From contig CM059622.1 in assembly GCA_030435675.1 (NCBI GenBank), positions 9,610,001 to 9,674,000 on the forward strand: a stretch of DNA of 64,000 bases. Reading direction: 5' to 3'. Below the pieces are notes generated by a model. It was given only the letters and a program-made list of their open reading frames with translations. It was not told the DNA's origin and searched no databases. The position numbers were made by a program, and so were the translations under genes. Source of the stretch: Steinernema hermaphroditum. Lineage: Eukaryota; Nematoda; Chromadorea; Rhabditida; Steinernematidae. Positions 54,899-64,000 of the stretch are shown in pieces. Each line of letters opens with the position of its first letter. The first letter of the stretch is position 1.

Positions 54899-57738
54899 TT
54901 AGCTAGTTCGATCATAATAGCCTTGCTGTGTACTCTGGTTTATAGAACCCAACAGCTGTGCCATAGTCTCCTGGATATTCCGTTGCGTTGGGTCGAAATT
55001 ACTTCTTCCATTGGCGTTCATGAAAGAAAAGTCACCAAAAGCACCGTATCCGCGTTGTTGAGGTATAAGAGTTGGCGATGTCATACCGTTGTAAGCAGCG
55101 TTCCAAGAAAACTGACTTGTTGGTACTGGCGGCGGCAAAGCTCCATACGACGAACTGGTGGCAAACAACGCATTCTGGTGTATAACAGCTAAAGAGCTGG
55201 CTGGCTGGAGTGGTGATCCCCCGACGGCGGACATCAGTTCAGCATTTTGAGCCATAACTGGAGCCAAGGCAGACATCAGAGTTTGCTGGCGAGTGGAAGC
55301 CGAGAGAGTGGGCTCAGAAGTCGTTGGCATACTGGTGACCATATTTAAAGCTTGCAGGGCATCGGTTGTTTGAGATTGAGACCCGGCCGAAGAGATCACA
55401 GGAGGCGAAGTGGAAGCTGGAATGCAGTCGCCATCGCTGTCATCCAAACAAATAATAGATATGTCGGACTTCTCAGAGGCTACAGCCTGTGGACTTGACA
55501 AAACCGGAGTCCTAGAAATGGAGAAATTAGCCCCCGTCCGCGAATTAACATCCTAACCCTGTCGAATCATTGGTTCGAATTGTCGATGTTGAAGGCGGTG
55601 GCGGAGTATAAGCTTCATCTTCATCGCTGTCCAGAGTAATAACATCGTCATCCAGAGCAGGAGAAGTGCTGGACGAGGGTTTAACGACAATGCTCGAAGA
55701 TCTGGTCGGGGCTGCGGACGATGACGATATCTTGCAGGGCACGATGTCACCGTCTTCGTCCGAAGATAACGTCTCAGCTTCGACTTTTACGACGCGCCAT
55801 GAGCCATCTTTAAGCAGCTCTACGTCGCTAACTGACGACTCTGCCCTCTGGAGTATGTCCAAGAAGTACCTGAAAAGGAAAGATAGATTCGTAAGAAATA
55901 GAATACTCACTGATCAATTATCAATTTATAAGCGGACGAGATCTTATCGCAAATGGCGCATTTCCATGTTGGTCGCTTCTCGTTCATCATCAAGTACAGA
56001 TTGAGATCAAAGCACTGTAAGTGTGTGCACTCGGCGCCCTTTGCTGGCATTGTCATTCTTGTACGACCCAACTGAAATACAACAATCGCTCAAGGAGATT
56101 GAACAACAGGTCAGATGTACCGGACAGAGGAGCGAAACTTTCATTGTATCCATTGAAATACCATCGTCTTCCCCTCGATTCAAGCGTTGAATGATGGTAT
56201 TCCTCGTGACGTTCAAAGGTCGCATGAATCGGGCATCGTTCGTTAATCTCGTGAACAGGATAGCCGAATTCAAGCGTTCCACGTGATAAATTCCAACTGC
56301 CCAAAACCGTTTGTCACTGCTCCACTCAACGGTAATGGTGTGTTTGTTCAGAGCAGGACTGATATACGTAGTCACATTCACGGGTCGTGACGGTCGCTTT
56401 GGCTCGACGTTGGGTTTGTTGGTCGGAATGATATTCTGGAAAGTCCGCAACGTTAAAATCGAAAATCTACCAAGTAACTCACAGGCAATACAACTGGATT
56501 TCCATCAATTCGAACGCCACAATTTGGCGGGAACGAATCGAACTGTTCGATGTTATTGCTGTCAGCCGAAAAGAACCTCAGCTGCAATTCTTTACGTGGC
56601 AGCGGCATCGTTTCATTGCGGACCAGTCCACTCAGCACAGTTGGCGGTACATCGAACTCGAACTGCATCTTGGATGAGGGCTGCTGCATTCCGGCAATCG
56701 TCGCCGGTAACTCCTTCAGATCCAAAATGACACCTTTGACATCAAAGAACGGCAGCTTTCCGGTCCTCAAATTCTTCACGCGATAGGTGCTCCCGCCGGC
56801 GCTTGCAAATCCGTTCGGAATTCCGTTCATCTGGTAGCTGGAGTTGGTTCCGATCAACATGGACTGCAGCTGCCTGTCGTCCGGTGGGCGGAAACTATTC
56901 ATCTGCACTGCGCTGTGAGACCAGCTCACGGTTCCTCCATAGTTCGGTCCATTAGGCTGCCGCGCTGGATACGTTTGCGGGTAGGCTGTGTACCGCTGCG
57001 TGTTGCTGTTGACTTTACGGATTTCCTGAGCGAATTCACGCTGGTAACGCGGATTTTCCAAGAACGAATAACATCGCTGTAGAAGTTCGTGTTTCTTCCC
57101 AAGCTTCGGCGCTTTGAAATGACCCAACAGTAAATGTAGTTCATTCACTCGATATTGTTGCAGCATTTGCTGAAATTCGTTGTCATAGAAGCAGTTGGCA
57201 ATAACTTCAATGGCAAAAACTTGAGAACTTCTATAACATTTTCTGCACATTTTAAATTCTTTGAACCGTAGCACTATAACAGGAACGTCACAACTCATTA
57301 GGAATCTTCATATGAATAGGCGATATCGATTTGGTAAAAACATCGACCTCTTGCATAACGAACTGCAAGTAAGTAGCTTACGAGCAGACAGCTTTCGTTC
57401 CTCAAGATATCTACGATCGATCTGCTTACATTCCCTGTATTTTAAGTCACTAGTGCAGAAATTATGACTATTGACCAACACCGCCCTCCCCCTACCGGCT
57501 TTAAAAGCACTGCAGCCTTCAAAACGGCCTCTAGATGATCGTTGTTGTCACTCGGGTTTAAAATCAATAAAATGAAAGACTTCACAAAAATGAATCAAAA
57601 AGCGGCCACAATACATTCCACTACTCGAATATGTGCATAGGAAAAGAATGCACGTAATCTCCAAAAATAAAGTTCGGGAGTAAATGAGCCACATCCTACA
57701 CCCACCTGACACTGATCTATTTCTTGTTGTGACATCAT
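54899..57738 (-). CDS. gei-17: PIAS-type SUMO E3 ligase
   Basis: A tiny first exon (57738-57706, MMSQQEIDQCQ) joins in phase across a ~540-base intron to 57169. The SAP domain follows ('QMLQQYRVNELHLLLGHFKAPKLGKKHELLQRCY'). Next is the PINIT domain ('LPFFDVKGVILDLKELPATI', 'KELQLRFFSADSNNIEQFDSFPPN', 'YISPALNKHTITVEW'). Then comes the SP-RING: 'CPLGRTRMTMPAKGAECTHLQCFDLNLYLMMNEKRPTWKCAICDK', split by an intron near 56080, with the zinc Cys and His residues in place. Acidic SUMO-interaction-like stretches follow ('DDDVITLDSDEDE', 'ISIICLDDSDGD'), then a Ser/Thr/Gln-rich tail. It conjugates SUMO to chromatin and transcription proteins. In C. elegans gei-17 neighbours mef-2 and nduf-7, as here. 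Confidence 0.95.
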
Positions 57739-57981
57739 TTTTGCCTTACTTCACGTATCTCACACAAGAGACTAAGTAAGGTCAAACCGGCTGAAAACAA
57801 AATCAAAATCAATATACGAACACACCAGAAATAACAGAGCAAACTGACTTGCCGGATGGAACCAACGTACGGAGAACAGGACAGCAAAACACAAACATTT
57901 ATCTGACATACTCTATACATCTATCAGAACATACTTCAGCGGCATGACACAATTCATGCAGAACGCCGTTGTATTTCGCAG

Positions 57982-58641
57982 TTAGCGACGGTACCACAAC
58001 TGAGCATCACGGCGTCTCTTGATTTTCTTCTGCAGTTGAAGAACGCCATACAACAGCGCTTCAGCAGTTGGCGGACATCCGGGAACGTAAATGTCCACAG
58101 GAATAATTCGATCGCATCCGCGGAGAACAGAGTAGGCATAATGGTAGTAACCACCTCCATTGGCGCACGATCCCATGCTAATAACCCACTTATTTTCTGG
58201 CATCTGATCGTAGATTCGGCGCAGCGCGGGGGCCATCTTGTTCGTCACAGTACCGGCAACAAAAATGAGGTCAGCCTAAAACGATATATTATGTTGGAAC
58301 GTATGGTAAGGTGGAAATACCTGACGAGGAGATGCACGGAAAACAACACCGTATCTGTCCATATCGTAGCGAGGAGCGGCAAAGTGCATCATTTCCACAG
58401 CACAGCAAGCAAGACCGAAAGTAAGGGGCCACAGTGACGTACGCTGGCACATATTTATAACGTCGTCCACTCGGGCAAGTGCGTATTCGGCCATCGACGA
58501 CGTCTCTAAGAAGGGAGTACCGGTCTTGCCTATACCCTTAGGAGCTCCATTGTTAGCCTGGAGAGAAGTGGACACTGACGATGTTGAATTCAGCCGACAG
58601 AGGGGGCGCCATCCTGTGGACAGCGCTCGCTGGAGCATCAT
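57982..58641 (-). CDS. nduf-7: Mitochondrial complex I subunit NDUFS7 (PSST, 20 kDa)
   Basis: Two exons (58641-58321 and 58275-57982), about 204 residues. A basic mitochondrial targeting start ([20 protein letters not shown]) precedes the core. The N2 4Fe-4S cysteines are present: '[10 protein letters not shown]' (adjacent cysteine pair), '[10 protein letters not shown]' and '[14 protein letters not shown]'. 'FRASPRQ' and '[18 protein letters not shown]' flank the quinone site. The protein ends '[10 protein letters not shown]'. It carries the last cluster of complex I before ubiquinone. An acceptor (TTTCAG) lies 10 bases before the start, so trans-splicing is likely. gei-17 follows 243 bases downstream on the same strand, spacing that fits a nematode operon. 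Confidence 0.98.
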
Positions 58642-60626
58642 CTTCCTCCCTGAAAGGCTTCGAGTGTTAAGCGATAAAAACGCAAGGTTACAAGATACAC
58701 AAATAGATGTGTAAGTAGGAGACACAGAAGCGGCTCACTGTCGTGGTGCACAACCCGCTAAGTTGCACATGTAACGAGTACAGCACGACCTAGACGCGAA
58801 GAACGCTTATGACATTTTCCACGGAGCTTCACGTGATATCCGCGAAATCGATAAACTAACGACGGCGCTAATTATGCCATTAAAGGGACTACGGTATCGC
58901 GCACACCTGTTGACGCTGAAGGATCGGCGGACGTCTTCTTCCCCCGGGCAGGATTATTTCCTTTCTCGCAACAAGCAGCTTCTCTAAGTCCATTCGAGCG
59001 GTATCCACGGCAATCGCCGGCGTTGCGGCAAATCACCAGAAGCCCCGCCTCGGTGGAGGAAATTCGATGCAAGACCCACTTCACCTTTCGTAATTCTCTG
59101 TCTGGCGTCTACGGTAGCTGGCCATGAGAAAACATCTTTTCGCCAATTGTTCCTTCCGATCTTCGGGAAGCATGTGTACGTTGGAAAGACACCGTGGCTC
59201 GAGAACTGAAGGTTATCCAAGATCCAAGCTCATTGTTTTCGATTTCCGATGTTTCTCCGTTTTAGAGGGCCGCTGACCATTGTTTTGAGAACAAGAGCAA
59301 CAAAAATCAGAGTTGTGGTTGGACTATTCGGGTATGAGAAACTTGAAAATAAGCGTAATCACAGCTTGCAGTGCACAGAAATCCAGTTTTGTGTCGAGTG
59401 GTTTCGCGAGGCAACTCGCGGTGCTCTAACTCCGTTGCGCTGTTGCAGCAACGGTCTTGGGCACTTTCCTGAGCGGAGAGTGTGGTCCGTTCAGGAAAGT
59501 GCGTTTCTGCTCTGTTCGTTCACGCTCCTGCGGTTAAGTGGGGACTGCTGAAAGACTAGCCACTGAAAAGGGAGGTCTTGTGCGAAGAACCGTCAACTCT
59601 TCGGATTGGTCAGCGCGTCTTTCGTTTGCGAACACGTGTGAGGTGCTCTCGTCTTGATCATCGCCACAGGCGAAGTTAGATCGGATGGTTGCCGCGACTA
59701 CTATCCCACCCCCATCAAATCAAACGCCGCCGCTCGAAGCAGTCCCACAGCGCAGCGAGTTCTTTTATCCTGTCTTCTCTCTGCAGTGTTTGATGACACA
59801 CAACAGTTTATTTACCGGCGATGTTTTCCTCGGTTGCACTTGGTAACTGCCTCGTTAAAGGTCGTTTTTTACGCTGTGGTTCTGAGCGGAAATTGGGGTT
59901 TTGCACTATTTGTTTGTGGCTGATACTTGTCTTCTCTAGTTTGGAACTTCTATCATTGTCGAATGACATTTCTCTTTTTATGATGTAAAGCTCACGGATG
60001 TATAATGGCGAGTGCGTGGTTGTTGGTGTATTTAACAGGTTCATGTGTTGCTTGCCCAAGGAAGAACGGTGGTGACAGTTGCTTTCTCGGCTGCTGATGT
60101 TTATCGCTTTCTTCTGTCATTTACCAACGGCACAACGTCCTGCTCATGACTCGTCTTGTATTAATTTTCGGATAGCCATCAAGAAGAAACACTTTCTATT
60201 TCGTATTCAGAGAAATTTATTAAAGCGCTCGTACACATTTCAGGTATATTTCTCGATTGCATAGGTAATGCGTATACTTCAAAGTGCGAGCTCTCTTGAC
60301 ATGTTGTGCAAATGAAGGGTTGTGCTGCATTAGCTATCTTTTTCGCTGTGGAGAAAGAACTGTTGATAAGGAGAATGACATAACAAAAGGAAAATTAGAG
60401 AGGCTGCATCAAGGTGCACAGAAACGCTCAAGGAGGGCTTTTTCCATCCACGTTTGGCAGTTTTAGATCTAGAGCTCCATGGATGTTGAAACAGTGAAAC
60501 GGTTTGTCAATGCGTGTCCGTGCAGAACATGTGTATATAATGTGTATATCGCTTTCTTTTATTGCTGAATGCAAATCTGTATTTTATTGCAGCTGTTGCG
60601 TTATCATCCGTCGACGAATAGTAAGA
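58642..60626. other. 2-kb intergenic region
   Basis: No gene I can support. Frames on the minus strand (58872-59220) and plus strand (59654-59923) are open but have no family resemblance or consistent splice pattern. It contains the hairpin at 59461-59502. The right part (60500-60600) is T-rich and includes TTTTATTGCAG (about 60582-60592), a likely acceptor upstream of the next gene. Confidence 0.4.
59461..59502 (+). other. Near-perfect 17-bp stem hairpin
   Basis: GCACTTTCCTGAGCGGA and TCCGTTCAGGAAAGTGC form a stem broken only by one G-T pair around an 8-base loop (GAGTGTGG). The outer 12-mer GCACTTTCCTGA recurs at 62790-62801, 3.3 kb away in the next intergenic gap. It may be a regulatory RNA structure, a two-site protein-binding palindrome or a tiny foldback remnant. 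There is no TA or longer target duplication around it. Confidence 0.7.
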
Positions 60627-62251
60627 ATGCAGCCTCACGCAAGCTCTCCTCGTATCGAGAAGTGCGAAGCCTTGCCTGAAATCCAGAACAAAAAGAAGAT
60701 CCAGGAGTTGCAGAGGCGGCCTTCGACGTCTGGGATCTCAAGGTACATAACTCTTAGAGACTACTTTCACAAGCTTTTCAAATTTAGGCTTAATGATCGG
60801 ATTCACTTGACGTATAAATGGCTGCGCGCTAGAGTATGCGAGTATGAGTTGAGGGCAAAGACTTTCTCGAAAGTGAGCGAAATCCTTCTGTATAGCCTGC
60901 GAAACTTGGGAATTCCTGCGTCCACAGTTCTTTACGGTAGTCTCGCTACGGGTCTCTACTTGCCAGAAAGTGATATTGATATCTACCTCGAATCCCCGTC
61001 TCCTTCCTGCTCCGCCATCGATCCTTTACTTGTAGCAAATATATTAAGGTAAGTTGTTTCTTTTGTGCAGCTTTGAAAAATCCAGGAATTTTTAGATCTA
61101 CGGGACTGTATCATAACATTTTCATATCTGGAAAGGAAGAGAGGACGTGTGTTAAATTCGTTGACACAGATTCCAACATCCGAATTGATATAACGTTTGC
61201 TGCAGTGAGCGCTCTTTCTACTGTGGAATACGTTATGGAATTCAAGTCGCATTGCGCACTACTAGACGTCATGGTTCTCATTCTAAAATATTTGATTAAT
61301 TTGAAAAAACTGGATAGAATGAACTGCCCGAAGGGAGGAATATCATCATACGGTCTCGTGCTGATGGTGGCCAACTTCTTGAAAGGGCACCGACCGCCTC
61401 CTGCTTCTTCCTCCGAATTTGATGAGTTCACATCACTAACGGTTAGGGATTTTACACTACATTTGCACATATAATTGTTCAGGGTACAAGCTATGAAGGG
61501 GTGGACATTTCGAAGGTCAACCTGGTAGATCTGTTCAGCGAGTTTTTCGACGTGTATGGAAATAAGTTAGACCTGAGTAAAGTGGCACTTAGTGCAACCG
61601 ATGGTTTTGTGTGGAAAAAGTTCTTGGAGGAATCTATGGGCCTTAACCCCGCTTCATCTATTTTTACCTTGCAAGATCCTGTCAAGTTGGGTGAGTTCTT
61701 GTCTGTTATGCATTTCACCGCCAATGACTGCAGATAATGATGTTGGATATAACGTCTATCTTATGGGCCATATTGCGAATTTCTTTGCGGAAATGCACAG
61801 AAGCATACTCGAATTGAAAGAAGGTAAAGCTGAACAGCTGCAAGATTGCTTGCTTTATCGAGACCTGATACTAACTCAATCCGTGGAAGATTACTCTCCC
61901 CAAGAAGCTGACCTTAATTCCGATGGGGATTCGAGTAGTGAAGATAGTTTGGTCGATGAGGAACGCCTTGTTGCCAACCAAATCCGAATCCCAACGAGGT
62001 GTTTTTTGTGCGAGGACTTTACTTTTGGCTTTTATAGCTTGTATGCCTTGAGGGTGCAGGGTGCGCCGACCGCTGTCCCCGTTGTTGATCCTTGCCCAAT
62101 TCGCTGTCAAACTTGCAGCTTCAATTCTCCAGGCATTTTTATGTGTCCCTTCGAAGCCGGAAACCTCGTTCAGCAAAATTGCCCTTCATCGCCTTTTTTG
62201 AGTTCTCTGCCATCCGCGGAGGTAATACGGACACCACCACAAACGACGTAA
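60627..62251 (+). CDS. Non-canonical poly(A) polymerase, TENT4/Trf4 (GLD-4) type
   Basis: Exons of the family in order: a basic N-terminus (MQPHASSPRIEKCE), then the nucleotidyl-transferase core with 'VLYGSLATGLYLPESDIDIYLE' (GS motif and paired aspartates; an intron near 61050) and 'IRIDITFA' (third aspartate). The central domain follows ('FKSHCALLDVMVLILKYLI', 'GGISSYGLVLMVANFLK'). The PAP-associated domain is next ('VDLFSEFFDVYGNKLDL', 'LQDPVKLDNDVGYNVYLMG', where QDP...NDVG is diagnostic). The tail after 62000 is low in conservation and may contain another 39-base intron (62000-62039). The enzyme adds A tails to mRNAs or nuclear RNAs; the worm cytoplasmic member is GLD-4. It lacks the long disordered flanks of GLD-4, so a different paralogue is possible. 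Confidence 0.85.
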
Positions 62252-63231
62252 AGTTTTGTTGGCTGTTGACATTTGGAATTCTTAATAAGCTCTTGTCACG
62301 AAATTGTTGTCATCTACCCCTTGTCATTTCTGAACTGTGATTCTTTCATCAAATGCTCATTGATAGTCTGCGAAATAGTCATTGTTTTCATATGCCGGTT
62401 CTCACTGTCACCTTGGTCGACTAAATAGTCCCTCTTCCAATCCATTTAACCAGATGTTTACAGATTTTACTCATTTTCACGTTTGTTGTACCATACGTGT
62501 TTTCCCAGTATTATATTTATTGTTTTACATCGAACCGCCAGAAGTTGGCAAGCTCACAAGGCTGAGTCATCCTGGTTCTACTTATAAGCGTATTTATTTT
62601 AAATTATATTGAAGTCGGTGCTTTCCGTTGATTCTCATCTCTAGTTGGTCGTCATTATCATGCTTGAAATGTCATAATTTTATATGGATGTTGTAATAAA
62701 TACTAGCACTACCGACTTTGAGCGCCTATAATTTGAATTCTAATTGCCGTCCCTTCGGCAAGGTACCGTAATCTTGTGCGGATGCCGGCGCACTTTCCTG
62801 AATGAACTGAGCCTGATTGTCAATGGCAAGACATTGTGGCAATTGCCTGGTGTTTGTGGCGCCTTTTTATCCAATTTCATCATTTGACTCTCCACTGAAT
62901 GTGACTCAGAAAACGGTAGTTTTAATCAGATGCTCCCTTACCCTGAACATCCATATAGGCGTGTGCGGTTATCGATTTGTTCGTGTCGCGGCCGCGCTCT
63001 TTCTCTCTTCGTGGCTCGCGCCGGCTTCTTTCCACCCGTCCCGCCACTCCTCTACATCATATGAGCGCAGAGCGAAGCAGTACATAAATTTGGTAGCTTG
63101 TGGTGTAACCGCCGATTATCGTTCGTTTTCATCCAGTCATTGAACTTTTTCCGTGCACCTGATAAACGCAAGCTCTTCTGAGTTAAATGCGTTCAATATG
63201 CTTTCCATGCTTGGATTTTCAGTGATTCCTG
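62252..63231. other. Intergenic between poly(A) polymerase and MATH-BTB genes
   Basis: AT-rich, about 1 kb. AATAAA occurs at about 62696 and could end the upstream gene. A copy of GCACTTTCCTGA is at 62790-62801 (see hairpin at 59461). A TTTTCAG at 63216-63222, ten bases before the next ATG, is a likely trans-splice acceptor. Confidence 0.45.
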
Positions 63232-64000
63232 ATGGAGCCGTCCAGCGGCGATATGTCGATGTCCATCGAATCGTCGACTGGGACCACCGCCGGGGCGTCC
63301 GGAGCTCATCATTTGGCACATGCCTCCGAAACCGAGATACGAGTTGAGGTACGCAATGCGCTCCGGTTGTTGTGGCAAACAAGGCATTCTTTTAGAATAT
63401 CGCCAGAAACTGGACCGTTAGGAACTTTTCCCACTGTTATCAAGGTAATAAGAAGTTGGAGCACTGGAACTATAGCCACGGTTTAGAGTATCTCGAGAAC
63501 TTCGTGAATCTCCCAAGAGGAGATGAAACGTTGACTTGGTCCATAAAAATCTATCCGAAGGGCAACGGAGAAAATAACAAAGAATTTGTGTTTCTTTGTT
63601 TGAATCGCGTTTTGTCCCCTGGTGGATCGTCAAGTTCCAAGAACAAAATTGGTTTCAAATCCAGATTCGTACTGCGGAACGCGGAAAACAAGGAGATCGA
63701 AATGCGTATTCATCCCAATCCATCCCATTCCGACTACGTTTCGTATATCAAAAGAGATGTTCTCTTCCCGCAGATAATGCCGGCTGATAGTATCACCGTT
63801 ACTGTAGAAATTGCAGCAGCCGTGGACACAGTTACCACCACTATTGACGAACCAGTACAGGTATCTCAGCCGTTGTCTTTTTAAAGGAACACACTGTTCA
63901 GGATATAAATTTTGAGAAGCAACTCGGAGAAGACTACTTGAAGCTTTTGCAAGATGATGTTCTTACCGATTTCACCATTCGCGTTGCCGACCGCGACATC
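63232..64000 (+). CDS. MATH-BTB (SPOP-like) CUL3 adaptor, 3' truncated by window edge
   Basis: Starts MEPSSGDMSMSIESSTG, and the first exon ends 'TEIRVE' (63354). Introns of about 40-45 nt follow at 63355-63396 and near 63440-63483. The MATH domain reads 'NIARNWTVRNFSHCYQ', 'EYLENFVNLPRGDETLTWSIKIYPKG', 'EFVFLCLNRV', 'LFPQIMPADSITVTVEI'. After another intron (about 63859-63900) the BTB begins: 'LGEDYLKLLQDDVLTDFTIRVADRDI', cut at the window's right edge. MATH binds substrates and BTB binds CUL3. The closest worm proteins are of the BATH-42/BATH-43 type, the orthologues of SPOP. Confidence 0.92.

Noticed and set aside
58872..59220. Two overlapping minus-strand frames upstream of nduf-7
   Set aside because: They overlap in different phases and neither shows a domain or a supported splice joining them.

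Overview
The window is eukaryotic and almost certainly nematode. Genes have many short GT-AG introns (about 40-50 nt). The protein set is typical of rhabditid worms (Co-SMAD, BATH, GEI-17/PIAS, HSR-9, PBRM-1, MEF-2). Several neighbour pairs match Caenorhabditis elegans chromosome I as I remember it: rps-19 beside hsr-9 (cosmid T05F1), and mef-2, gei-17 and nduf-7 together (cosmid W10D5). The species itself cannot be named from the sequence.

Layout. Positions 1-7400 are a graveyard of nested mobile elements: a truncated LTR retrotransposon with broken gag and pol pieces and no reverse transcriptase; a palindromic element with a 9-bp target duplication inside its gag; a TA-flanked foldback element with a Merlin transposon inserted in one arm; and a second TA-flanked long-inverted-repeat element. 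From 7.7 to 16.6 kb lie a PTP1B-like phosphatase, an HSR-9/53BP1-like protein (-), ribosomal protein S19, a CFDP1/Swc5 protein (-), a small coiled-coil protein and GINS subunit PSF-2 (-). A complete Mutator-like element with a perfect 9-bp duplication occupies 16.84-21.07 kb. It holds a 2.1-kb palindrome, tRNA-like modules, a truncated transposase, a second helix-turn-helix-like reading frame and 65-bp subterminal repeats.

From 21.2 to 25.4 kb come Rabex-5 (-), a small orphan protein (-) and a four-helix membrane protein (+). An 8-kb polybromo gene (-) fills 25.8-33.8 kb. It is divergent from an ARMC5-like gene (+, 34.7-39.4 kb) that appears to carry a DAP1-family gene in an intron on the opposite strand. 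Next are a Co-SMAD (+), INTS4 and CAF-1 p150 (both -, 305 bp apart, so possibly one operon), a 4.7-kb GC-rich region with a GATA-site cluster, MEF-2 (+), PIAS/GEI-17 and NDUFS7 (both -, 243 bp apart, possibly one operon), a TENT4/GLD-4-like poly(A) polymerase (+) and a MATH-BTB gene that runs off the right edge.

Themes. Many host genes are nuclear: chromatin (PBRM-1, CFDP1, CAF-1), DNA replication and repair (PSF-2, HSR-9), RNA processing (INTS4, TENT4), SUMO ligation and transcription (PIAS, MEF-2, SMAD). I found no CRISPR, no bacterial-type operon and no clearly functional tRNA or rRNA gene. Exon boundaries were read by eye from splice consensus and protein family agreement; no RNA evidence was available.
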